DNA of 64,000 nucleotides from Siphlonurus alternatus (Eukaryota > Arthropoda > Insecta > Ephemeroptera > Siphlonuridae): contig OX463780.1 in assembly GCA_949825025.1 (NCBI GenBank), forward strand, positions 15,101,480 through 15,165,479, given 5' to 3'. The notes under the pieces were generated by a model. It saw only the letters and a program-made list of their open reading frames with translations, searched no databases and was not told the origin of the DNA. A program made the position numbers and the translations under genes. Positions 1 through 12,525 of this stretch are shown one piece after another. Every line of letters starts with the position of its first letter. Positions within the stretch are counted from its first letter, which is position 1.

Positions 1-1101
<1,101 letters not shown>

Positions 1102-1194
1102 ATATTATATTATATTATATTATATTATATTATATTATATTATATTATATTATATTATATTATATTATATTATATTATATTATATTATATTATA
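1102..1194. repeat. (ATATT)n pentanucleotide microsatellite
   Basis: About 18 perfect copies of a TATAT/ATATT pentanucleotide. It lies between a GC-rich segment and a second AT microsatellite. Confidence 0.97.
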
Positions 1195-1266
1195 GCTTTG
1201 TCAGAGGCCGTCTGCATGTCACTCTCAACTTGTGAAGCATTACAGTCTAATATTATAATATACTCG

Positions 1267-1269
<3 letters not shown>

Positions 1270-1344
<75 letters not shown>
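1270..1344. repeat. (AT)n microsatellite
   Basis: A pure AT run of about 75 bp directly abutting the left target duplication of hAT MITE copy 1. Confidence 0.97.
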
Positions 1345-1349
<5 letters not shown>

Positions 1350-1504
1350 CAGGCGCGGATCTAGAAAAAAATTTCGGGAGGGTCTGTCTCCATAAGGCCA
1401 ATGTTAAAAAAAAATGGAGGGGAGGAAATGCCTATATTGCCCATGTTAAATCCAAAATTTCGGGGGCTACAGCACCCCAGCACCCCCCCCTGGATCCGCG
1501 CCTG
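1350..1504 (-). mobile_element. hAT-type MITE, copy 1 (155 bp)
   Basis: Terminal inverted repeats CAGGCGCGGATC / GATCCGCGCCTG bound a non-coding body. The element is flanked by exact 8-bp direct repeats TATTATAG (1342-1349 and 1505-1512). 8-bp duplications and CAG...CTG ends are typical of the hAT superfamily. The body is inverted relative to the copy at 38772-38940. It sits at the right edge of an (AT)n microsatellite. Confidence 0.85.
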
Positions 1505-1512
1505 TATTATAG

Positions 1513-3417
1513 TGTGGAAATAATACATACCCACTTTGTAATAAATGGAATAACCTGATAAAAATATGTTTCTTTACAAAATATTTTATAATAGATTTTT
1601 GCTGAAGTGCACTGATTTTGATCAAACTCTCTCTGTATATATTATTTTGATAATATTTTGTCTATATGATAAAGTTTGCTGCATTTGCCTTTTTGCAAGA
1701 AATATGTTTGTTTTTTTCAAGCAAACATAATTATATATTATATTCTTTTTTAATAAATCAAATGAATAGCCGTTATAAAATAAAATGTTACAATATTAAT
1801 TATTACAGTCAGCTGTTTGCAAAAGTGCATGTTATACTGCCATGCATGGTTATAGAATGTCCTGTTTAAGCGAGGCGACTCTCGTTATAATTTATTCGCA
1901 GTCAGCTGTGAGAGCCGGTTAACCTCCTCCTTCATCACTAGACACCGCCCGAGGTACTCACGTGCATATGGTAATCAGCAGCGACCTCAACTGGTGCTCG
2001 TCAACACCTCCTTGTGCATGCCAGCCAGGGGTGCTGCATGCCTCCACCTTACAACGAAGATAAATGATGCCAACACCTTTATGCTATATAACCGAGCGTG
2101 CAACAGCATCTTTTTTTGTTCCATGTACAGAGAGAGCAAGTTGGAAGATGTTATTATAATATAGTTGAAGTAATCTTGAAGTTGTGGCATGCAAGGAGAA
2201 AAATGATGGAAGGTAACGGGTAAAGGCATATACTTACTTTATTACCTATAAGGGCAAAACTCTGCTAGCATGCATGTCAATCTTTCTTATAACAATAAAT
2301 ATCAACCATATAAGACGTAAAGTCTATATTATATCAACATTCACATATAATGTGGCCATTTTTAACTAATTTATGAGTATTCATATGATTAGGATTAACA
2401 AGAATTTGGCTTCTCTGTAAAAAGGTGAGCTCATGACATATCCATAAGGTATTATATACATATGAGATGGACGTAAATAATTTACTATTTGTTCCAGTTT
2501 GTTTAAGACTAGTGTATGTGAAGTACTGTAAATGTGAAGGTGCCTCAGAGGGCGTACTTTGCAGCGGTGCGATTCTTCTTTGCAGACCGCCGCTCGTGGC
2601 AGCCCCACGCACGTTCTCCTCATCGCTTATCTCGGCGGCGGCGTGTTGTTGACGACTCGCTTTTATCTGTCGCGCGGCTCCCGTGTAATTTGCACGCGCA
2701 TGTCTAGCTGCCGTGTGCCGACACACGCCCTCCAACTGCATCAGGCGTGTCTTAAGGTCTGTCGCTATGAAAATATGCAAGTGGAATGAAAAGAGATGTC
2801 ACTACCAGTCTTTAGTAAATGATGTCCGAGATTGGGTGATTTTAATTCCAACATTTCAAAGGAAATAATAAGATTAACCGTTTTTAAATGAGCAACAGTC
2901 ATTATAATTATGTTTATCTATTTCCTAGTCTGATTAATTTGTGAATGCATTAATTATATGATAAGTTATTGCAGTTAAAAAAATGCCCCTATAACTCAGA
3001 GAGCAAAAGCTCAAGGCAAAGAAAGAAATATGAAGGGCAGCCGTGCCGTGATGAATGCTCCTGCTCTACCGTTGCGAGTGCGCCTCAACATTCCATTGTA
3101 TTTTAAATTGAATAGAAGGGAGAGTAACGGTAAATAAACAAAGATGTATTATTTTGAAAGAATTAATATTATGATTTTTAGGATAGTAAGCATCGAAACT
3201 TTTTTTTTTTCGATAAAAAAATTAAATATATTATTGTATTTTTTAATTCCTTTTGTTATATATAATGAATCTAACTCGAATCTAAGTAATAATCCTAATA
3301 ATTACGTAATTTTATATATTAAAATTTACTATCATTTATAATGCTGTTTCGCTTTATGTGGCTCATCATATCTAATCATATGCTTGAAATAAAAATAATT
3401 TGATAATAATTTGTTTC
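1513..3417. other. intergenic, two GC islands
   Basis: Islands at about 1890-2060 (holding the weak minus-strand exon candidate) and 2520-2760. The second is open on the minus strand for about 80 codons (it includes RQQHAAAEISDEENV), but other frames are open too and no good splice pair was found, so it is left uncalled. The rest is AT-rich. Confidence 0.45.
1962..2047 (-). CDS. candidate internal coding exon (weak)
   Basis: On the minus strand, 86 nt between an acceptor ending TTCGTTGTAAG and a donor GCAC|GTGAGT are open in one frame (VEACSTPGWHAQGGVDEHQL, then RSLLITIC). The island is GC-rich. No partner exon or family match is apparent and the acceptor is mediocre. Confidence 0.18.
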
Positions 3418-3431
3418 TGGATCCGCGCCTG
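3418..3431 (+). mobile_element. orphan hAT-MITE terminus
   Basis: CTGGATCCGCGCCTG matches the right terminus of the two complete MITEs. No matching left end lies upstream within a few hundred bases, so this is a truncated remnant. It ends about 30 bp from the A tail of the 5S-headed SINE. Confidence 0.5.
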
Positions 3432-3460
3432 ATTATATTTATATATATATATATTAATAA

Positions 3461-3843
3461 TTTTTTTTTTTTACAAGGATACACCCCTAAGAGCTTACAG
3501 CTCGCGGCGGGGTACTGGGTAGGGATATAAGGTAGGGAACGGATAGTGGCCACGGCCTGCATGCTTACGCGTCCCAGCATTCGCTGAGGTGAGACTGAGG
3601 GAACCGTGGAAAACCTCAGTCAGGACGGACACCTTTACTTTTTCTCAATGGACCAAAGCGATGTCCAAAGCCTGGAGAACCACACACAAGTGCATCACTG
3701 CACTGGGTGGAAAGCGAGACGAATTTACCCCAGGGAGGGAGCAGCGTATTTTTTACTTGAAACGGTCACCCATCCAAGTACTAACCACGCTCGACGTAGC
3801 TTGACTTCGGTGATCTAACGAGAACCGGTCAATGCACTGCGCC
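3461..3843 (-). mobile_element. SINE with a 5S rRNA-derived head (SINE3-like)
   Basis: On the minus strand the head (3843 to about 3763) reads as a decayed 5S rRNA: ACCGGTTCTCG, GATCACCGAAGTCAAGC, then GGTTAGTACTTGGATGGGTG and ACCG. These are the box A / intermediate element / box C internal promoter. 5S similarity stops right after box C, and an unrelated body of about 290 bp follows, ending in an A12 tail (3472-3461). That is the layout of a 5S-derived SINE. Flanking AT-rich repeats prevent a clear target duplication. It is not a functional 5S gene, since the 3' third of 5S is absent and the head is substituted. I saw no second copy in the window. Confidence 0.75.
3763..3829 (-). promoter_or_regulatory. 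5S-type internal Pol III promoter in SINE head
   Basis: Box C (GGTTAGTACTTGGATGGG) matches the 5S consensus essentially without change. The box A / IE region (GAAGTCAAGCTACGTCGAGC) has a few changes. In 5S genes this region binds TFIIIA and drives Pol III. Its preservation suggests the element was transcription-competent when it inserted. Confidence 0.65.
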
Positions 3844-4098
3844 AATAATATTATTATTAAAAAAAATAATAATAAATATAAATATTTATTTATTTATATT
3901 TATATATATTTTATATTTTTGTAGATATGTATTATATAAATACATATATAACTATACATATAATAATATATATATATAGTTATATAATATTATAACTATA
4001 TTATAAATGTTATAATAAATATTATAATTTTATATAATTACGGTCCAATAATTAATAATAATTATAATAATTAATTAATTTTTCTCTCAATAAAAAAA

Positions 4099-4144
<46 letters not shown>

Positions 4145-7100
4145 ATATATATATATATTATACATATTATGTTTTTGTTTTTTTTATTATTGGAGGAATT
4201 TAATAGCTAGAGCTAGGCCTTGTAAAAGCCATCAATTTCCGTGTGCAGACTACCAATGCTGAGCTGCATGAGCACGGCCCATGGGTCTGCACGGCCAACG
4301 GGCCCGCCCGTGCAGATCCGTGCGCGAGCCCGCAGAACCTAAGCCGTCTCGGCGCCCTCCCTGCTGCTGGTAAAGCTCAAGCTGACCATCCTCACTTGCC
4401 TCGCTGCTTGCTGGCGAGCAAGCTAGGTGCAGTCCCGAACAATGGGACAATGCACAGTACATCCGAGGAGAAAAAAATTCAGCAAGAGGGCTTGTGACAA
4501 AGTGGGGAAATATAGTGTGTAATTTTCTTACTTGTAAAGTCCTTAAAACATTGCTGTACAGTATCCATATTAACTTGTTCATCAGAGAATATATATATAA
4601 TTGATATTATACAATTAAAAATTAAATATCCTTTAAAGTTTTGTAAAAATGTTGGAACAAAATTCTTCCAATCAGTATTTTTCGAAACGCAAACGTTGCG
4701 CCTCTGGTGGCCGGCTACGTAGCGACAGTCCTTAATATTATACGGTCCACATGTGTTTCTTGCGTCACCATTCAGAGCAGTTATTATCACATGCACATGT
4801 GATATTGTTATAATTGTTTCACGAAGACCAAAATTATATATTAGCACGCGGATATTTTACATGCACAAATTATATTTAATAATACACAGACTTCATTTCA
4901 GTTAGCTTTTATTACTTTAAATCCGTGCTATGGAGTTGCATGTGTTTATTGTCGCGCGGGTATAACCAAATCTGGCAAAATGTTATTTATCATTTTAAAC
5001 AGAAAATAAAAGAGATCATAGATATTATGTAATAAAATTAGCATACACCTTGTATATACCTATAATAAACACATTTTTTTTTATCAAGTATGTAATAAAG
5101 TAGACCTATATATAATATAGCTACCATATCTGTATATTAATCTTATATTAGCTGCACAAGATCATGAACTTAATATATTATAGACTAGATAGATCATTTG
5201 CATGTTTAAAATGGAATAATAATTGAATATTTAAATGTTTTTGAGTCTGTAATATTCAGTGTTAGAGCCTCGAAGGCAATCTTGTTATTATTTTCTTGCT
5301 CTCAAGAGCTCAGCGAGGATATAAACAGCTCAAGCAAAGCACCGCCGCGGTGCGCAGTATTAGCAGAGAGACTTTGAAGTTGATGTGAGCCGGAGGAGGC
5401 CGTGATAATATGAGTTGATCTCCCCGGCAAGTCTGAGGGGCAATCTCGCCGCTAAAGAAGCCGCACACTTGGCTGCTCCGTATATCTCTGCCCTCGAGTG
5501 AGGTGCGAATTGGAGCGAGCAATGCGTTTACACTCTCATCAGTTCGTTGTATTATAACATCGCGAAGCAGCCGTGATAATAATATACATTATATATACGC
5601 ATGTTCATGTTTAGGTGATATGGGATCGCAACTAAAAATTAGGGGTGGGGGGGAATAAAATAAACAACTCGTAACTCGTATATTGTCACTTTTTCTTTAC
5701 AGTTGCTGTATAATTATTTAAGGGTTATATTTTAATATTCAATTTTTTTTTTTTTTGCAGCATTATTTTCTCATTCACATGCAAATAAAAAAAATACAAA
5801 ACACGATTTTCAATTAAATATTACGATCACATTTTCCTATCATGTATATATAACATTATCTGCACGATATAACAAAAATTCATACCATGCAATTTTCATC
5901 CTAAATTGTACCAACTGACCACAAATATATATAATAATAATTGTGTTTCAAAAGCACGTGAATAAAAATCTTGTATAATCCGAAGTCAATGAATCCATAA
6001 TATAAGCTTTGAAATTATAGTTATATACATATAATTTCATGTATATATAAGGTGTGATGTAAATTTTTTTACACTGAAAACAAAATCCTTACGGGCATTA
6101 ACATTATATTTTGTATCTACTTGTAAGTCTCCGCGCGCGATTGATTTGGTGTCGGCGATACAAGAAGAATGATTACAAGATGAATTATTACTTCGATCGA
6201 GAGCTAATTAGTGGCAATATCTCCACAGGCGGTCCTCAACACACTCCTTAAATTCAACTCACAAGTCTTTATATAAAAAAATATTATATAAAAATCATAA
6301 TTATTATCTTCAAAGTTTGTATATTATAAACATAAAAAAATATATCAGAGAATGCCGCGCCCTGGTGGTTAGCTCGGATTATACATATAAAGCTTTTTTT
6401 TCTGGACTTAATTAGAAATGGAGAAGTTTGTCTCTTTAAAGGCTATATAATAGCATCTGAAACATAAATCTTAAGTTGCGAATAGCACCGACAAAAACAC
6501 AGCATGGTGAGGTTGCTTCATATATATACTAAATCTGTGCAATGTAGTGATTAGTCAACAGTGGTCTGGTCATCAACTTTCCAGCTACCGAATTACCTGA
6601 AGAGCCATCGCCCCCCATATCAAATCCACGGTCATCTAACTTTTGTGACAGCTCACGAAAATAATATCAACTTTCCTTTTTTTATTTACTAAGAATATAA
6701 AAAACTTGAATAATTTATATTTAATAACTAATTAGAATTATAATAGAAGTTAATTAATAATAACCTTGGAAATTAACATAAAGAATTCAGATCATCACAA
6801 ATGTCCACTTTTTTATAACTTTAGAAAACAGAAGCGTGGCACCGATACAGTTTTTTTATTTCATTTTAATGTTATTTTTTTAAAGTTTATTACCAAATTT
6901 ATTTATGGCTTTGAATAAAAAAGATAAGTCCACAAATCTAATTAATATTGATTTTCCTCTGATGTAACGACGCAAGCACATAATGAAAAGTTGATTTTTC
7001 TATCTTGACATTTAGTTAAATGAGAGTAAAGTGCAAGGATTTTATTATTGCCTGCGTTGTCATGCATTTATGTCTGGCATTATCATTCCTTTGAGCAGCC

Positions 7101-8263
7101 GAATAGAGCAAGGTTGTCATTAATATGTAAATAGTCAGTCTCCTACATTGTCTGGGATGTGTAGACATTTTTTAAACTAAATAAAAAATTTATAATACGG
7201 AAAATAAAACACTGCCAAAATCATATATACATTTTAAACTTCTTTCCTTAATATACATTTTGAAATTGCAATATCCTAAACGATTTAATATAAAAATTAA
7301 ACATTATACTGGAACAATAAACAAAATATAACCTTCGTTAATTTATTAAATTTCCTTCATTATCTTGATCTCAATCTCTCGAATACTAAAATAAATAGCA
7401 TAATATAAACAATATCAAAAAGTTTGTAGCGCCTTGAGTGTATGCAACTTGTTCTACGTCTTATTTATTTTAGTTTTTCGGTCAACTCTCCTGTTTTCTA
7501 AGAAGAAACTCTAACGAAAGAAAGATTACGTACATTTTACATAGATTTGCATCGCTTGACGTCTCTTTATTATTTCACTATACGAACAAAACAGATAAAT
7601 AAGGTCAGGTGTGTAACCTCAGCGACCTCTCACGGGCGTGGGCAAAGACAGCACTGATGGCAGGTGTGCGCGGAAGCGGTCGTATAATATATATTTCTTG
7701 TTGTATCATTCTTTTTCTATCGCTCTAACTGCCCACCACATACTTATGGCTTGGTGATGCTGATTATACGGGCGCGTGGGAGAGTCAGGCGGTGGTATAA
7801 GAAGCTGATGGTCTGAAGCCAACCTACACGATGGTTTCGAGACGGCGGCGAGGCGAGCTAATGACACGCTTGCTGCTGCGAAGGAAATTGGAGGTACGCG
7901 TGTAGCAAGTACCGGTTAGATCCATGGGTAGTAATTGGTGACCTCGTGCCATGTAGCTTGTATCTTCGGGTAGGGTAAATCACCGACATTTATAAAACCA
8001 AAACCGCACAAAAACTGTTATAAAACTTGTGAAGGAAATATAAAATTGATGCCATATTAGGTCAAAGTAGTTTTAAATTGATGAGAAGTGAAAATTTAGG
8101 ATATTTTATCTCATATTAAAAACTATACTTTTGTGAAAATAATATCACACTTCAATATTTTTGATTTATTTTATTGTTAAAGTAATTTAGTTTCAAAATT
8201 CGATTAAATATAAAATGATACAAATGCGTTATAAGGTAAAATATTTTTGAAGCATGACTAAAG

Positions 8264-8264
<1 letters not shown>
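3844..8264. other. intergenic, AT-rich with three GC islands
   Basis: Low-complexity TA/TAA to 4190. Islands at about 4240-4450 (GCACGG / CCGTGC inverted blocks), 5280-5530 and 7590-7960. A tRNA A-box-like TGGTTAGCTCGG lies at about 6365-6376 without a B box. A TATAAG box near 7795 precedes an ATG at 7831 with good context. No gene can be supported. Confidence 0.45.
4103..4140. repeat. (AT)19 microsatellite
   Basis: A pure AT run inside a longer TA/TAA-rich low-complexity zone (about 3840-4190). Confidence 0.95.

Positions 8265-8316
<52 letters not shown>
8265..8316. repeat. (TA)26 microsatellite
   Basis: A pure TA run of 52 bp in an AT-rich intergenic stretch. Confidence 0.97.
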
Positions 8317-8321
<5 letters not shown>

Positions 8322-11300
8322 AGTAAAAACTTATGTTTGCAGGTTACAACACGTTGCGCAATTGTACACATACGTGTCTTGAAGACATAGTGCTATGTTT
8401 GCTTATTACCTGAGAAGCAGCTGCTCACATGATTCACTCTACACGATACCTGCTAGTCCCAGACCGTGCCTAAAGAATATAGAGCTCTATACACGGAACG
8501 GGCCGATTAGTTCCGCCGCCTCCACAGCATGCACGTGAGTTTTGCACTGGTGAGCTCGCGACTCGCGTGTCGTCTGCCAATGATGGACGAGCCGCTAAAG
8601 CCGCTCTGAGAGGCGCCAAGCTCCTTCCTTCTCAGAGACGGCGTCCTAATAGCAGGCAGGCGCCGAGAGGATTTAGGGACGCGACCAACTAGAATTAACG
8701 CTCTCTATAATATATTAAAGTGGCAATTACCAACAGAGATATACGGTGGCGTCATGTCAGTACTGAGAACCAAAGTTACCTTTCTCAGAAAAACAAAACA
8801 ATTTACCTCTCCATTCATGGGAGCTCAGCATTTCCTCCTTATACTTTTAAATTTCTTGTAGCAATTTTTGATAGTTTTTCATTTTGTAATTGAGTCATGT
8901 GATCAAATCATTCGTTTCTACCTGCTAAAAAAAGGTATGGGTATAGTAATATGTAAAACGTATGTAATATGTAATTTACGCGAGAAAAAGCTTTATGCTT
9001 TATGAAATACTCTTTTTACGATTTATAACTTCGAATTTTTATAATAATTTATTACATTTTTTTAAAAGGCAACGTGTTAAATATAATCTTAAAGCTCGCA
9101 GTAAAAGAAGTATATAGTAATGCTTATTTCAATACTTGGGTTACAGAAGGGAAAATATGTAATAAAACTTCCAAAAATATGTATTATATAAAACATATAT
9201 TATAAAATATATGACAATCTTAAAAGCTAAAAATGTGTTGATTCCAAAGGTATCAATAGAATTTGCGAAAGTTATATGAGAGAAGAAAAATATAACATTA
9301 AAATCATAAAAAGAATTTAGTTTTTCAAAAAAAGAGCAAAACGTTATTCAATAAGGATTAAATCTTTTTAGTGGACGATATTTCGTGTCACGTGACAATG
9401 CTTAGGTGACGAGCGTAGCGAATTTGCGTGCGGTCTTTTCAGGTATGACCCTGTGCAGATTATTTGAAAAACCAGCTGCCTGTCAGGACGAAAGGTAAAA
9501 GGCGCGAGCTGAGGGCAAGCAAGAAGAAGCAGAAAGCGCTGAAAGTTTTCTTTTTTAGAGCTCTTTGAAGGCAGTGGCCTGGAAGAAGTTAATGCGACAG
9601 TCGAAAAGAGGTGCGGCGGCGGCACGACCCTCCGCGTGTGTGCACGGAACAATATGAGACGCCACCCCAAGCTGCAGCAACTCACCTTTTATATGACTGC
9701 ATGGGCGTGGTTATGACTCCAGCCTCAATATACATTCTCGTAACATTTCCACTTATTGTTGACCTTCCCCAGCACACGAGATGTGAGGTACATAACGAGA
9801 CATATTATAATAGAACTCAGCTGGCGAGTCGAAGAGAAAATAACAACAAATTTCATCTCGTTTGCAGCACGTCAGCGACTCAAATATTTATTGCATGGCA
9901 TGTACGAAAGTATTATTATTATTATTATTATTATACATTTAAAATAATATTACTCTCAAAACAAAAACATAGAAGTATTTTAATTGTAACGTTGATATTA
10001 AATCAAAATTTTCATATGAATAACATTGATGGTAAAATTTATAAATACAATTATGATTGACTTGATAACTTTATAATATATAAATTTTTATTATCTTGAT
10101 CTTTAACTCAATATACAAAATATAATTGAACATACGTGTATGACCATCAATAAAGATCTTGAAGATATTGCATGTTGGAGAACAGGAGAAATCAAAGTTA
10201 TCCTCGGGGGAACGACATCGTTCTACGAATATATATTATAGCCATTTGTGCTTTTGCACGTGCATGTATGTGGCGCACGGTTTCTATAATTTAACTGCAG
10301 AATATTAATAAGAATACAATAATAATAATAACAGCATGAGGTATAGCACAGACTTTTTGTTTAAAATAAAAAAATTACCTCTCTCAATCAAAATCTAAGT
10401 ACAAATAAAAATAAGTATGAGTATATAATAATTTTCATATATAATAAAATGCTGTAATACCATTATTTCAATTCTTGAAAGAAAAATAAAAAAAAATAAT
10501 AATAATTTGCAGACTTTAATAGATCTCATTGTTGATGATTTCTTGCTGGTGGCTCATGACACCTCTCCCTAATTGTCTGCTCATTACTCACGAGCTTGAT
10601 CTATAAAAAATTACCGTGGTTAAATCCCCGCTCTGTAATTGGTAGTTATGGTGTAAAGTTGCAAAACTCTACGTCTATAATCAACTGCAAGGCGCAAGGT
10701 AGTTAATGGATTGTTGTGTTGCGGCGGAATATAATAATAACCACACGCGTTCACAGAGCAGGCGCCGCCAAATATACGATAAAATTAGCAGCAGCCAAGA
10801 GGTTTTTTTTTTATCTCTAACAATTTAAAAACCGACAAAATATAAAAGGAATTCTTTTTCAATTGCTATTCGTACTAGCAAATTACATTTTTTTTGTCTA
10901 TTGCCATTTCATTTTTATATGGAGAAGTTTTATGATGTGATGTATTATATAATAAAGAACTATAACATTAATTTTTATGAACTATATTTTAAGATTATTA
11001 AAATATATAATAAATATTCAATGAAATTGATTCCCTATATAGAAAATCTAAGAATGAATATATTAGCAATTTAAATTTATTCTTTTGGTGGTATTAAAAG
11101 GCTATAATTTTTGTTTTTATTATACTCCATGGTTATGTTGTAAACAAAATAAATTACATACATTGAATAGTGTAATGAAATATTTACATATATTTTTTTG
11201 GTAATAACTATTTTGTAATAATGATGCGGAGCGGTCAGCTCCCAGGTTAATTATCCTCACGCATGCACGTGTTCGCAGATTTTGTTTAAAAAATTTTATG

Positions 11301-11495
11301 TTTGCTTTATGGAAATGTAAAAATTATTAACGGTAAAAATTATTTAGTTTATGAACATGCACATTTCTAAGCTGCTAATTATGTTCTTACCTCGAAACAG
11401 CACGTTTGGATTTTCTTTACATGCTTGGGCGTCAGTCGGAGTTCAAGGTGCGATGTTTTTTTTTATTTATTTACTATTATTATTATTATTTTATG
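8317..11495. other. intergenic, AT-rich with GC islands
   Basis: Islands at about 8460-8690 and 9380-9720. A (TTA)n tract near 9911-9932. A weak terminal-exon-like segment at 10513-10572 (see rejected items). Otherwise AT-rich with nothing recognised. Confidence 0.45.
9387..9396. promoter_or_regulatory. GTCACGTGAC palindrome
   Basis: A third exact copy of the same 10-bp palindrome, at the left edge of a GC-richer island (about 9380-9720). No gene is recognised next to it. Confidence 0.28.
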
Positions 11496-11728
11496 AATGA
11501 GATATTAGAATGTGAAAATTTTAGTAGATTAATCGAAAGAAGGGGTAAAAATATGGTTAATTTTTTCAGATTTTTCTGAGACCAGGAACTATTTTTAAAA
11601 AATAGATTTTCAATAATTTTTTAAAAATAGTTTCCGGTCTCAGAAAAATCTAAAAAAAAATACAGTACCATATTTTTACCCCTTCTTTCGATTAAGCCAC
11701 TAAAATTTTCACATTCTAATATCTCATT
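11496..11728. mobile_element. 233-bp palindromic element
   Basis: Inverted arms start AATGAGATATTAGAATGTGA and continue through AATCGAAAGAAGGGGTAAAA, CAGATTTTTCTGAGACC and ACTATTTTTAAAAA. The centre is near 11612. No target duplication is evident. The inner part (CAGATTTTT, GAGACC, ATTTTTAAAAAAT) matches the inner part of the element at 21232-21562, suggesting one family with different outer ends. Confidence 0.75.
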
Positions 11729-12356
11729 GACTTTTTTTGAGTTCTGTTTTCAAATTTTTAAATCTATGTAATATTGTCTTGTAAGCTAAATTAATTCAGT
11801 AAATCAGAGGCTATATATATAACTCCGAGATTCCACATCAGTATATAAGTTCGATTTTTTTAATATATTAGAATGCCTCTTAACTTGCATCATGCACCAG
11901 ACAAACTACATTAACATCGTTATAAAAAAAGTTATAAAAAAACATTATTTTTTTTTGTGAGTATCTCTGCATGTCGGCTTGAAGATAATAACAATGAAAT
12001 GACACGTCTTTTCTAATCCATCATATATATGTAGGATTCACCCTTTAAAGTATAAACTCTTTGTATTTCCAGTAGCATTTAAAAGTTTTTTAGGAATCAA
12101 TACATTCAAATCTGCTGAGTCGATGTTGTCCTTTGTTGTTTGTACTTTTTTATATTATATTATTATTGTTTATTTAAACCCAATACAGCGTATGAACGAC
12201 TATTATTTAACCTCTCACTGAATCTTATTTTTTTTTTTATTTAATATAAAGAACTAACCAATGTTATATTTTTTAAATATATATACTAAATGTTGCTAAC
12301 TCACAACCTTATATATATATGTGGCATATTCCCCATCTTATTTTTCCACCTGCAAG
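11729..12356. other. AT-rich sequence upstream of candidate exon
   Basis: Nothing recognised except a pyrimidine-rich stretch just before the acceptor at 12356. Confidence 0.5.
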
Positions 12357-12525
12357 AACAAAAATGATAACAATGCACTTTTGTTGCATCTCCAGTGCAT
12401 TGCAGACACGAACAGGAGCATTACAAAGGAATCTGGCAAGTCAGCAAAGGGTTTTAGATCTCTCCACCCCTTCGATCTGGTGTATATCATTCTGTGCGGC
12501 AAATACAATGAGGAGTACAAGGATC
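12357..12525 (+). CDS. candidate internal coding exon, unidentified protein
   Basis: 169 nt (56 codons plus 1 nt; phase 0 in, phase 1 out) between a pyrimidine-rich acceptor ending TTTTTCCACCTGCAAG and a perfect donor GATC|GTAAGT. The frame reads NKNDNNALLLHLQC, then ADTNRSITKESGKSAKGFRS and HPFDLVYIILCGKYNEEYKD. Base composition is balanced relative to the AT-rich surroundings. The residue mix looks like a folded protein rather than random AT-rich translation. I do not recognise the family. It could be one exon of a gene with very long introns, or a fragment of a mobile-element protein. Confidence 0.4.

Noticed and set aside
2334..2780. Long minus-strand open frame (148 codons) over GC island 2520-2760
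   Set aside because: No ATG at its head, other frames also open, and the last third is AT-rich and non-coding in character; no splice pair supported.
3589..3818. Two open frames in the 5S-SINE region
   Set aside because: They lie inside the SINE body and its 5S head, antisense to the element.
3763..3843. Functional 5S rRNA gene
   Set aside because: 5S similarity ends after box C, the 3' third is missing, and the sequence continues into an A-tailed body.
7831..7893. ATG in strong context opening 21 codons to a donor GAG|GTACGC, TATAAG upstream
   Set aside because: Arginine-rich short frame with no partner exon; TATA-to-ATG spacing leaves almost no 5' UTR.
10513..10572. Terminal-exon-like segment after TTTGCAG encoding 19 residues then TAA
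   Set aside because: Short, with no upstream partner or polyadenylation signal close by.
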